Source: Macondimonas sp035325645 (GTDB taxonomy: Bacteria > Pseudomonadota > Gammaproteobacteria > UBA5335). Taken from it: 52,591 nt of DNA. The translations under genes were made by a program, and so were the position numbers. This document shows, piece after piece, positions 27,319-34,331 of this stretch (position 1 is its first letter; each line of letters opens with the position of its first letter). The notes beneath the pieces are model-generated. The model was not told where the DNA came from and made no database searches. It saw only the letters and a list, made by a program, of their open reading frames with translations. The DNA is taken from NCBI GenBank assembly GCA_035325645.1, contig DAOKZK010000014.1, positions 1 through 52,591 of the forward strand, read 5' to 3'.

Positions 27319-28140
27319 TTAAGGTACATGAACTTGTATGTATCCACGATTTTCGACGGTGTCGAAAGTGCGCATGCCCCTGACCAACGTCGCCGTCGAC
27401 ATCCAGACCCAGTCTGCGCTTGCTGGATTCACGTCGAGAACGAGAAACGAGTCGGATGCTTCGTCATACGCCCCCAGCGGCGAAAGATGTCCACCGCCGT
27501 GCTGGCCGACGGCATCACGTTTGTATGAAACGATGACGTAATCACCTGGACGTCTGAGATTTTCAGCCAACTCGAAACGAACCGATTGTTCGTCCTTGTC
27601 GTCGTCCACGATGGTAAGTCTGGTGCTGGCCCCGTTTGCCCTGAGCATTTCATCGAGCTGGCGGACCTGGTAGCCGAAGTCCTGGATCTGTTTGCCGTTG
27701 ATCGTGACGGGCTCGCCGAAGACCTGGGCGCGCGTCTTCTGACCCTTCGCTATCACGTTATCCTGAGTGAAACGGGCAATGGTTGGGTCGAAGTTGCTCG
27801 GAACGTACTTGAGGTCCCCTGCAGCCAAGCGGCTCCGATCACGGGGGAGACCGGCGTCTCTGCCCCGAGCGGCATTGAGGACGATGGCTGCGGACGTAGG
27901 CCCACAAAAAATGCCGTTCGACTGCGGCTCAAACTGATTGCTGAGCATCGGGAAATCGACTTTCGCATTCGATCTGGCCAAACGTGCGAGACCCTCGTCG
28001 GAAGAAAACGGCACCAGTTCCTGAGCAACGCTCGCCGGCACATCATCGCGAGCGAGTGCCGCCGGAAGCTGGGCGGTCGCCAGCCAGAATGCAATGGCGA
28101 TGCGGACGATGAGCGTGATGGCTGACTTCGAGTTCGACAT
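27319..28140 (-). CDS. exported phytochelatin-synthase-family cysteine peptidase
   Basis: The family (papain-like clan) cleaves Gly from glutathione; eukaryotic members also make phytochelatins that chelate heavy metals, while bacterial short forms are mostly hydrolases. The product is 273 residues. Residues 1-30 form a signal peptide or membrane anchor (LIVRIAIAFWLATAQLP, then ALA), suggesting periplasmic location. The triad is recognisable: Cys79 in QSNGIFCGPTSAAIVLNA, His218 in GGGHLSPLGAYDE and Asp236 in FLVLDVNP. The His-Asp distance of 18 equals that in plant PCS1. The Cys-rich C-terminal half of plant enzymes is absent. ATG at 28140 has CGGAG upstream. It stands alone; base composition is a little less GC-rich than the neighbours. 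Confidence 0.85.
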   Translation of the reverse strand: MSNSKSAITLIVRIAIAFWLATAQLPAALARDDVPASVAQELVPFSSDEGLARLARSNAKVDFPMLSNQFEPQSNGIFCGPTSAAIVLNAARGRDAGLPRDRSRLAAGDLKYVPSNFDPTIARFTQDNVIAKGQKTRAQVFGEPVTINGKQIQDFGYQVRQLDEMLRANGASTRLTIVDDDKDEQSVRFELAENLRRPGDYVIVSYKRDAVGQHGGGHLSPLGAYDEASDSFLVLDVNPASADWVWMSTATLVRGMRTFDTVENRGYIQVHVP

Positions 28141-28609
28141 GACAATCTCCGTCGTCGATCGTGCACTTGAAACAATGAGAATATGCATCTGACGAAACCG
28201 GTTCATCGCCTTTTTTATCGCGGCCGAGGGCTGCTACCGGTCACGGCGCTCGTGCGAACGCGGACCGCGCGGAACGAAAACGTCATCGTTGCTGTTTCCG
28301 CGGAATCACGATGACTCCATGGATGAGCAGACGCATGGCCCACCCCGACCGGCCGATCACGTTCTTCGCGACCCGAAGATGCGGCGCCCTCGAGCAGGGG
28401 CGGCATTCGCGCGTCACACGCTGCCGTCCATGTGGCTGCGGATCCAGGTACAAGAAATGCCGCCCCAGCTCCGGCTGACCGGGATGGCACCCCTACGCGA
28501 AAGCCTATTTCTGATCAGGCCGAGCGTTCGACATTGGGGCAGGCAGAAACGCTGAAGGCGTCAGATAGGTCGAGTGTTTGCCGCACTATGCTCGCGCATG
28601 GATCAGGGT
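28141..28609. other. long intergenic region with no sure gene
   Basis: This 469-base stretch lies upstream of the phytochelatin-synthase-like gene and downstream of the thioesterase gene. It must hold the promoter of the former, but I could not pick a convincing -35/-10 pair. The only protein-like signal is the short SEC-C-like frame at 28323-28478. Confidence 0.45.
28323..28478 (+). CDS. short frame ending in a degenerate SEC-C-like zinc motif
   Basis: This 51-codon frame ends with CRPCGCGSRYKKCRPSSG. SEC-C zinc motifs typically read CPCGSGKKYKKC, so Cys-x-Cys, the Gly-Ser pair, the basic YKKC and four Cys in all are close but not exact. The N-terminal half (MAHPDRPITFFATRRCG) matches nothing I know. 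ATG at 28323 lacks a good ribosome site; an ATG at 28311 adds four residues. It may be a remnant of the 3' end of a larger SEC-C protein gene, a genuine micro-protein, or chance. Confidence 0.25.
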   Translation: MSRRMAHPDRPITFFATRRCGALEQGRHSRVTRCRPCGCGSRYKKCRPSSG

Positions 28610-29416
28610 TCAACCCAGAAACTGCATCGGCCGCAGCACGAGGCACTGGTCCACGCGCCCGATGGGACCACGCGTGTCATAGAGCCGCGTGTGGGTGGTG
28701 CCGAGCCCCGTGGGCTCCATGTGGGTCCGGCTTTCGAGGCAGATCCACTCCCCGTCCGGATAGCGGTTGAGGTGCAGGTCGATGTCGGCGTTGATGCAGC
28801 CCATCTTGCCGCCGAGATAGAGCTGGCCGATGCCGTTGCCGAAGTCCGACATCATGCCCATGTAGCTGATCGCTGTAGTGGGCTCGCCGGCCACGACGTC
28901 GGCCTCGATCCGCAGCCAGGCGGTGCCCTCGCCCTTGAAGGCGAACCCCGACACGCGCCGCATCTCGATGGCGGCATTGAGCCCCGGCGGGCGCTTGCCG
29001 GGCTGGCCGCGCCCGCCCAGAAACCCTTCCGACGCCAAGCCTTCCGGCCCCTCGGGGACGCCACCCGTCACCACCGCATGGTCCGGTAATTCGACCGGCT
29101 GGACCCGGCCGCGCAGCGCCGTACTGCGCGCGACTTCCTGGCCGTCCGCCAGCATGCGCGCCTGGATGAGCTGGATGCGCTGACCGGCGCGCAGGGTCTC
29201 GGTAACGATCGCGAGCGGGACGCGCGGTGCCGGCCGGCACAGGTCGTGGGTGAGGCGCAGGATGCGCCATTCGGGATCGGGTTCGTGCCGGTCGATGACG
29301 TGCGCCATGAGGCCGGCGATGGCGCCACCGTGCAACAAGCGGCTGTCCCAAGGGGAGTTGGTGCGCTCGGTCGGGACGTAGAGCGATCCGTCGCGGTGGT
29401 AAAGCGCGTCTTTCAT
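28610..29416 (-). CDS. acyl-CoA thioesterase-like double hot-dog protein
   Basis: The product has 268 residues and resembles the thioesterase-like superfamily (TesB-type, 4HBT_3). The N-terminal hot-dog includes LLHGGAIAGLMAHVIDRH and LRLTHDLCRPAPRVPLAI. The C-terminal half has ISYMGMMSDFGNGIGQLYLG, DIDLHLNRYPDGEWICLES and GLGTTHTRLYDTRGPIG. In TesB-type enzymes the second half carries the active-site Asp and Thr/Gln; the DFGNG and THT segments here are plausible counterparts. Substrate is unknown. ATG at 29416 has AAGGA eight bases upstream. It follows the VOC gene by 51 bases on the same strand and probably shares its transcript. Confidence 0.8.
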   Translation of the reverse strand: MKDALYHRDGSLYVPTERTNSPWDSRLLHGGAIAGLMAHVIDRHEPDPEWRILRLTHDLCRPAPRVPLAIVTETLRAGQRIQLIQARMLADGQEVARSTALRGRVQPVELPDHAVVTGGVPEGPEGLASEGFLGGRGQPGKRPPGLNAAIEMRRVSGFAFKGEGTAWLRIEADVVAGEPTTAISYMGMMSDFGNGIGQLYLGGKMGCINADIDLHLNRYPDGEWICLESRTHMEPTGLGTTHTRLYDTRGPIGRVDQCLVLRPMQFLG

Positions 29417-29467
29417 GGCGTCATTCCTTTGACGGCGATGGGTCAGGCAGCAGCAAGGCTCTCGAAT

Positions 29468-29836
29468 TCAGGCGGTCGGCTGCTCATCGATGCGCAACCT
29501 GTGTCCATCCGGATCCTCGATCTCGAAGTGGCGATGCCCGTCGGCCGCGCGGCGCAGATAACCGGCGACGGTGGCGCCGGCTGCGTTGCAGCGTCGATAG
29601 AGGGATTCGGCTTCGGCGACCTGGAAACAGGCCGTACTGGGATGCGGTTCGCGCTGTTCGGCGAGACAGATCTGCCAGTCGCCATGGGAGAGCAGCGCGC
29701 GGCGCTCGGTGTTGATGAATTGGGTCAGTTCCAGGCCCAGTGCCTGTTCATAAAAACGAATGGATTTGACCAGATCGCGAACTTCAAGCGCGGGAATGGC
29801 GGGAGATGCACTCGCCCATCGTTGGGGCACATCCAT
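29468..29836 (-). CDS. VOC (glyoxalase/bleomycin-resistance) family protein
   Basis: The product is 122 residues, the size of a single glyoxalase/VOC chain with two beta-alpha-beta-beta-beta modules. Typical features are PALEVRDLVKSIRFYEQALG at the N-terminus, CFQVAEAESLYRRCNAAGA in the middle and FEIEDPDGHRLRIDEQ at the end, where the Glu would be a metal ligand or its relic. Substrate is unknown; members include glyoxalase I, dioxygenases and antibiotic-binding proteins. ATG at 29836 is chosen because it starts just before the domain; longer upstream frames are Arg/Ser-rich and unlikely. It is divergent from the TonB receptor over a 191-base region. Confidence 0.8.
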   Translation of the reverse strand: MDVPQRWASASPAIPALEVRDLVKSIRFYEQALGLELTQFINTERRALLSHGDWQICLAEQREPHPSTACFQVAEAESLYRRCNAAGATVAGYLRRAADGHRHFEIEDPDGHRLRIDEQPTA

Positions 29837-29939
29837 AAAACGAAGACCTCGACATGGCGCACATGCGCCGTCGTTATCTTGAGACAACTCCTGTCCGCGC
29901 GCAAGCCGTTGCCGCTGCGATGCGCTGCGAGCAGAGGCC

Positions 29940-29956
29940 TGCGACAAATTGTCGCA
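29940..29956. promoter_or_regulatory. perfect 17-bp palindrome, candidate operator
   Basis: TGCGACAAATTGTCGCA has perfect 8-base arms around one central base. It lies about 100 bases from the VOC start and about 70 from the TonB receptor start, in their shared divergent region. Length and symmetry fit a dimeric repressor site. No regulator gene lies beside it, so the protein is unknown. Confidence 0.5.
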
Positions 29957-29984
29957 CCCTCGGTCGCGCCCCGGGTGACTGAAG

Positions 29985-30003
29985 GATAATTCGGATCGTT
30001 TTC
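29985..30003 (+). promoter_or_regulatory. possible Fur box before the TonB receptor gene
   Basis: GATAATTCGGATCGTTTTC matches the 19-base Fur consensus at 13 of 19 positions by eye, better at the outer parts. A TATAGA -10-like box at 30009-30014 and AGGAG at 30018-30022 follow, so Fur bound here would cover the promoter. TonB receptors are often iron-regulated. This needs scoring against real Fur sites. Confidence 0.4.
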
Positions 30004-30027
30004 ATTGCTATAGACAAAGGAGTGTCC

Positions 30028-32100
30028 ATGTCGTCGTCCCCCCGCCTGTCCGGCCTGCTTGCTGCGCTCGCCACGTTTTCGGCAAACGCCCAGGCCGATA
30101 CCGCGACGCCGCCAAACCCGGAGCTGCCCCCCGTCACGGTCGAGGGAACAGCCGGCAGTCTGACCGTGCCCAACGCCGAGGCGGCCGAGGCGCGCATCCG
30201 GGAAATCCCGGGCAGCGCGGCAGTGGTCGACGCCGAAAGCTACGAAAACACCCGCGCAGTCACGATCAAGGACATGCTGGACTACGTGCCGGGCGTGTAC
30301 GCACAGCCGCGCTACGCCGAGGAACTGCGCCTGTCCATCCGCGGCTCAGGCCTGTCGCGGACCTTCCATTTGCGCGGCATCGGCCTGTTCCAGGACGGCA
30401 TTCCCATCAACCTGGCGGACGGCGGCGGCGACTTCCAGGACATCGACCCCCTCGCCTTCCAGTATGTCGAGGTTCTCAAGGGCGCCAATGCGCTGGAACT
30501 GGGCGTCGCCGCGCTCGGCGGCGCAATCAATTTCGTGACACCGACCGGATACGACGCCGATCGGCTCAAGCTGCGCCTGGAAGGCGGCAGTTTCAATACC
30601 GGCCGCGCCCAGATCGCCACCGGCAACGTCATCGACCAGGGGGATTATTTCCTGTCCGTCAGCCACCTGCGCTCGGATGGCTTTCGCGACTTCATGGACC
30701 AGGGCAATACCCGCCTGTTCAGCAACGCCGGCTACCGCCTGAACGACGATCTGGAGACCCGCTTCTACCTCACCTACGGCGACATCAACCAGGAACTCCC
30801 GGGCAGCCTGTCCAAGGCCCAGCTCAAGGACGATCCCTCTCAGGCCAATCCCGGCAATGTCCGCAACAACTACCAGCGGGACTTCAAGGTCTTGCGCGTC
30901 GCCAACAAGACCACGTGGAAGGGGGAGGATCAGGAAATCACTGGCGGCGTGTATGCCATCAACAAGCAGCTCTACCACCCGATCTTCCAGCTCATCGATC
31001 AGGATTCGATGGACTACGGCGCCTATGCCACCTTTCGACAGAACGGCGAACTGGCCGGCCACGCCAACCGGCTGACGGTCGGCACGCGCGTCGGCACTGG
31101 CGATACCGACAGCCGGCGCTATGTGAACCTGGCCGGTGACTATGGCGACCTGACGTCCAATGCCCGCGAGCAGTCGCGCAATGCCATCCTGTTCGCCGAA
31201 AACCGCACCGAACTCGCGCCAAGCTGGACCGGCATCGTCGCGGCGCAGGGCAGCTACGCCGAGCGCGATTATGACGACCGCTTCGCCAGCGACGGCGACC
31301 GCAGCGGCACCAAGACCTATCGCGGCCTGAGCCCGCGTCTGGGTCTGCTCTGGGACGCCGCCGAGACGCTGCAGCTGTTCGCGAATGTGAGTCAGGCCTA
31401 CGAGCCGCCGACCTTCTCCGAACTCACCCAGAGCATTCCGGGGGTGAGCGGACTTGCGGACATCGACGCACAGCGCTCCACCACGCTGGAGGTGGGCAGT
31501 CGGGGCGAATGGCAGGCGCTGAGCTGGGATGCCAGCCTCTACCGCAGCTGGGTGCGCGACGAGCTGATGTTCATCGCCCTCGGCGACGGCGGCCAGAGCG
31601 CCGTGCTCAACACCGACAAGACCATCCATCAGGGCGTGGAACTGGGCGTGGGCGCACGGCTCGCCGAGTTCGGCGGCCAGAGCCTCACCAGCCGCCTCGC
31701 CTACACCTACAACGATTTCAAGTTCGACGGCGACCCGCAGTGGGGCGACAACGCCATTCCAGGCATTCCCGATCACTACCTGCGCGCCGAGCTGCGCTAT
31801 CGCCATCCGGCCGGATTCGCATTCGGGCCGAACGTGGAGTGGGTGCCGCAGGGTTATCCCATCGACTTCAAGAACAGCCTCGAAACGGACGCTTACGCGC
31901 TGCTGGGACTCACGGCCAGCTACGAGGTTTCACGCCAGATCGAGATCTTCCTCGACGCACGCAATCTGACCGACGAGAAATATGCCGCCACCACCGGGCT
32001 CATCACCCAGCCGGCCGTGGGCGCCTTCGGCCCCAACACGAGCCAGTTCATTCCGGGCGACGGCCGGGCCGTGTACGCCGGGCTGACCATGCGCTGGTGA
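30028..32100 (+). CDS. TonB-dependent outer-membrane receptor
   Basis: The protein imports a large ligand, most likely a ferric siderophore or similar metal complex, across the outer membrane using TonB energy. The product is 690 residues. A signal peptide (ends ANAQA, about residue 24) precedes LPPVTVEG, probably the TonB-box area. The plug domain has KDMLDYVPGVYAQ, SIRGSGLSRTFHLRGI and YVEVLKGANALELGVAALGG. The barrel follows (NVSQAYEPPTFSELTQ, DARNLTDEKYAATTG) and ends with Trp. It resembles FecA-type receptors, but there is no FecI/FecR pair or transporter next to it, so the ligand cannot be named. ATG at 30028 has AGGAG five bases before it. Confidence 0.93.
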   Translation: MSSSPRLSGLLAALATFSANAQADTATPPNPELPPVTVEGTAGSLTVPNAEAAEARIREIPGSAAVVDAESYENTRAVTIKDMLDYVPGVYAQPRYAEELRLSIRGSGLSRTFHLRGIGLFQDGIPINLADGGGDFQDIDPLAFQYVEVLKGANALELGVAALGGAINFVTPTGYDADRLKLRLEGGSFNTGRAQIATGNVIDQGDYFLSVSHLRSDGFRDFMDQGNTRLFSNAGYRLNDDLETRFYLTYGDINQELPGSLSKAQLKDDPSQANPGNVRNNYQRDFKVLRVANKTTWKGEDQEITGGVYAINKQLYHPIFQLIDQDSMDYGAYATFRQNGELAGHANRLTVGTRVGTGDTDSRRYVNLAGDYGDLTSNAREQSRNAILFAENRTELAPSWTGIVAAQGSYAERDYDDRFASDGDRSGTKTYRGLSPRLGLLWDAAETLQLFANVSQAYEPPTFSELTQSIPGVSGLADIDAQRSTTLEVGSRGEWQALSWDASLYRSWVRDELMFIALGDGGQSAVLNTDKTIHQGVELGVGARLAEFGGQSLTSRLAYTYNDFKFDGDPQWGDNAIPGIPDHYLRAELRYRHPAGFAFGPNVEWVPQGYPIDFKNSLETDAYALLGLTASYEVSRQIEIFLDARNLTDEKYAATTGLITQPAVGAFGPNTSQFIPGDGRAVYAGLTMRW

Positions 32101-32110
32101 GCGGCTTAAC

Positions 32111-32135
32111 AAAAACCGGCCGTGCATGCTGGCCG
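32111..32135 (-). terminator. intrinsic terminator of the toxin-antitoxin-Ymh cassette
   Basis: On the minus strand, CGGCC pairs with GGCCG around a nine-base loop, then GTTTTT follows. It lies 39 bases after the stop of the Ymh-family gene. On the plus strand the same hairpin follows the TonB receptor stop but lacks a T-run, so it works best leftwards. The stem is only 5 bp. Confidence 0.45.
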
Positions 32136-32173
32136 AGAAGCGAGCGGAAGAGCATCGCCGATGCCACTTCACT

Positions 32174-32989
32174 CTATGGAGCTACGGCGCCCACTCTTGT
32201 GGCGCCATCCAGCTTGCGGTGAATGAACGACACGAGCGTCAGAATGTCGAGCGCATCCTGTTCGGACATCGGCCAATTCATCTTGGGTTCATGGGCGAGC
32301 GGATTGCGCACGGCGCCGAACAAACCGATCAGTAGATTGGCAACACCTTTTTGCTCGCTTTTTTCAGATTCTGTAGTGAGCGCCCGCAAGGCCAAAACGG
32401 GCTGCTGGCCTGCAAATGCCTTGTTCACCAGATCCGCGCCATCGGCATTCAACCCGGACAGCGACCGTATCCGATCAAAAACTCCTTTTGTTGCCTCCAA
32501 GACGGCGTGGAAGTAGTTTTCGTCCAGTAACTCGGCGGAGCAGTATTTCAGCACTCCGGGATGGACGACGCGGCTTTCCAGAGCGGCCTTGAGTCGTCCC
32601 GCGCGAGCGCGGGCCGCATCAAGCGTCGTTGCTTTGTCGGCATGCCCTACCTTTCCATCTTCTCGCACGTAGAAGCCGGAAAAAGCAAGGACGACATTGA
32701 GTTCATCGCGCCGCCAGGCGAACGTCGCCGGGTCACGGGCGTAGTTCACTGGGTTCATCGCGCGGTTGATGAACATGATGAGATGGTTGCCGATCTGATG
32801 CTGGTTCTGTGCGCTGGCCAGCGCGTTGAACAACCGCTGCCACTTGGTCATGCTGGGCGACGTGTCGGCAATCTTGATTTCTTGTAGCAGGTGTTCGATC
32901 TGCGTACCGCTCAGGCCGCGCTCGGTATCTGCCAGAACGCGGCACGCAGCCTCGAGATGCTGGGAACTGAAGGGGGCAATCCGTTCCAA
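32174..32989 (-). CDS. Ymh/TIGR02391-type hypothetical protein
   Basis: The product is 271 residues. The C-terminal part (about 150-260) matches what I remember of the TIGR02391/Hypoth_Ymh family: YFHAVLEATKGVFDRIRSLS, LIGLFGAVRNPLAHEP, WPMSEQDALDILTLVSFIHR and KLDGA. The N-terminal half (RGLSGTQIEHLLQEI, WQRLFNALASAQNQ) looks like an all-helical recognition part. Function is unknown; such proteins occur in accessory and mobile regions, and the RNP-LAHE motif recalls HEPN-type RNases, though I cannot confirm it. Start is a TTG at 32989 with GGAG seven bases upstream; no ATG serves. It follows the antitoxin by 22 bases, same strand. Confidence 0.75.
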   Translation of the reverse strand: MERIAPFSSQHLEAACRVLADTERGLSGTQIEHLLQEIKIADTSPSMTKWQRLFNALASAQNQHQIGNHLIMFINRAMNPVNYARDPATFAWRRDELNVVLAFSGFYVREDGKVGHADKATTLDAARARAGRLKAALESRVVHPGVLKYCSAELLDENYFHAVLEATKGVFDRIRSLSGLNADGADLVNKAFAGQQPVLALRALTTESEKSEQKGVANLLIGLFGAVRNPLAHEPKMNWPMSEQDALDILTLVSFIHRKLDGATRVGAVAP

Positions 32990-33011
32990 TGCCTGTCTCC
33001 GTATTCAGCCC

Positions 33012-33314
33012 TCAAATAATGGCCTGCAAGCCCTTGTCGGCGATGACGTTGAGCAGTTTGAGCGCGGGGCCCGTGGGACGGGTCTCGCCTTGCTCCCACT
33101 TGCGCACGGTCGAGGCGGTGGTGTGCAGGTGGTGCGCGAATACCGGCTGGCTGAATTTCAACTGTTCGCGCAGGCGCTTGATGTCGGCCGCGCTGAACTC
33201 GCGCACCGGCGGAGGGCAAATCGCGTCGAATTCACGCATCGTCACCTTGCCGATGGCGCCCGCTTCGTGCAGCGCGGCCAGGTCGCCACGCAGGGATTCA
33301 ATGATCTTGCTCAC
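33012..33314 (-). CDS. XRE-family antitoxin (NadS/HigA-like)
   Basis: The product is 100 residues and should neutralise the toxin encoded just upstream. The N-terminal part (MREFDAICPPPVREFSAADI) is typical of COG2944/NadS-like antitoxins. The XRE helix-turn-helix is RLREQLKFSQPVFAHHLHTT with STVRKWEQGETRPTGPALKL following. It probably binds the palindrome at 33698-33712 and represses the operon. Start is GTG at 33314, supported by a GGAGG six bases upstream. It overlaps the toxin gene by 17 bases, which favours coupled translation. Toxin-first order is typical of HigBA-type modules. Confidence 0.88.
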   Translation of the reverse strand: MSKIIESLRGDLAALHEAGAIGKVTMREFDAICPPPVREFSAADIKRLREQLKFSQPVFAHHLHTTASTVRKWEQGETRPTGPALKLLNVIADKGLQAII

Positions 33315-33690
33315 ATTGTACCTCCAGCAACACGCCGGCCCGTAGCGCCTTCGTCAAGGCTTCCTCGGACAGTTCCAAGAACACCCGACCTGCGAATTGC
33401 AGCGCCTTCTTTTCGTCCTGCGTGACGTTTGCCTTGTCGCTTTTGGAAAACCCGTGCAGGAACACGTACCGACCACCGATTCGGGCCGACAGCAGCGTGC
33501 GGTAGCCACCGCTCTTGCCGCCGCCGGGGCGCGCCACCCGCTTCTTGTACAGGTGGCCGCCCAGGTCCGCGTCGATCAAGCCGCCTTCCATCTCTTCGAC
33601 AGCCCGACACAGGGCGGCATCGGGCAGCCTCTCGCCCGTTTGCCATCGTGCAAAGTCCTTTCGTTTGAGGATCCGCGTCATCTTGATCAT
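33298..33690 (-). CDS. RelE/HigB-type toxin of a type II toxin-antitoxin system
   Basis: The product is 130 residues and resembles COG4737/RelE-family toxins, which cut mRNA on the ribosome. Features are KRKDFARWQTGERLPDAAL, then the conserved basic core GHLYKKRVARPGGGKSGGYR (about residues 45-64) and VFLHGFSKSDKANVTQDEKK. Catalytic Lys/Arg residues would lie in the last two stretches. Start is placed at ATG 33690, or ATG 33681 three codons later; both lie almost on top of a -10-like TATATT (33699-33694), so the transcript may be nearly leaderless. A longer frame up to 33729 would run across the palindrome and is unlikely. Confidence 0.85.
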   Translation of the reverse strand: MIKMTRILKRKDFARWQTGERLPDAALCRAVEEMEGGLIDADLGGHLYKKRVARPGGGKSGGYRTLLSARIGGRYVFLHGFSKSDKANVTQDEKKALQFAGRVFLELSEEALTKALRAGVLLEVQCEQDH

Positions 33691-33697
33691 TAGAATA

Positions 33698-33712
33698 TAC
33701 CCGTAACGGGTA
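33698..33712. promoter_or_regulatory. palindromic operator at the toxin-antitoxin promoter
   Basis: TACCCGTAACGGGTA has perfect 7-base arms around one A. It lies just before the toxin start, overlapping the spacer of the presumed promoter whose -10 on the minus strand is TATATT (33699-33694). It fits autorepression by a dimeric XRE antitoxin. Confidence 0.65.
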
Positions 33713-33803
33713 CCTTTTCCTAGACCCATGACTTGGCACTCAGGCGGAAAAGGGGGGCCACTGACGGCAAGTCATCGGCACACCACCGTCCCCGCAGATG
33801 GAT

Positions 33804-34331
33804 TCAATCGCCGCCCTCGCGAAAACTCATCCAGACGTAGAGCGCCGCGCCGACCGTGATGGCCGAATCGGCGAGATTGAAGGCGGGCCAGTACCAGTCG
33901 CGGTAATAGAGCTGGATGAAGTCGATGACGTGGCCGTGCAGCGCCCGATCGACCGCATTACCGATGGCGCCGCCGAGGATGAGCGCAAAGGCGAGCGGCC
34001 AGAGGATTTCCCGCGCGGGACGCAGCAGCAGCCAGCGCAGCAGCACGCCGCCCACGCCCAGCGCCAAAGCCAGAAAGAACCAGCGCTGCCAGCCCCCCGC
34101 GCCCGCCAGGAAGCTGAACGCCGCGCCGGGATTGTAGGCCAGCGTCAGATTGAAAAAGCCGGGCACGACGGCTTGCGGCGTGTAGGGCGCGAGCAGGCCT
34201 TCCGCGAGTTGCTTGCTGGCCTGATCCAGTCCTACGAGCGCCGCCACCAGGCCCAGCCAGAGCGCCATGCGCCCGGGCCGGTCGAGGATCCGCGGCGCCT
34301 GCGGCGCGCCGTCTGCCCGGGCTTGCCTCAC
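33804..34331 (-). CDS. lspA: lipoprotein signal peptidase (signal peptidase II)
   Basis: LspA is the inner-membrane Asp protease that removes signal peptides from prolipoproteins. The product is 175 residues from GTG. Four membrane segments are visible. Conserved stretches are LDQASKQLAEG, TLAYNPGAAFSFLAGAGGWQ, ALILGGAIGNAVDR and HVIDFIQLYY, with the two catalytic Asp in GNAVDR and AFNLADSAITVGA. GTG at 34331 overlaps the ileS stop as GTGA; ATG at 34268 would give a 154-residue form. The usual ileS-lspA tail with fkpB and ispH is missing: the accessory stretch lies next instead. Confidence 0.96.
   Translation of the reverse strand: MRQARADGAPQAPRILDRPGRMALWLGLVAALVGLDQASKQLAEGLLAPYTPQAVVPGFFNLTLAYNPGAAFSFLAGAGGWQRWFFLALALGVGGVLLRWLLLRPAREILWPLAFALILGGAIGNAVDRALHGHVIDFIQLYYRDWYWPAFNLADSAITVGAALYVWMSFREGGD

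Noticed and set aside
27017..33803. insertion sequence or transposon in the accessory stretch
   Set aside because: No transposase-like frame or terminal inverted repeats were seen.
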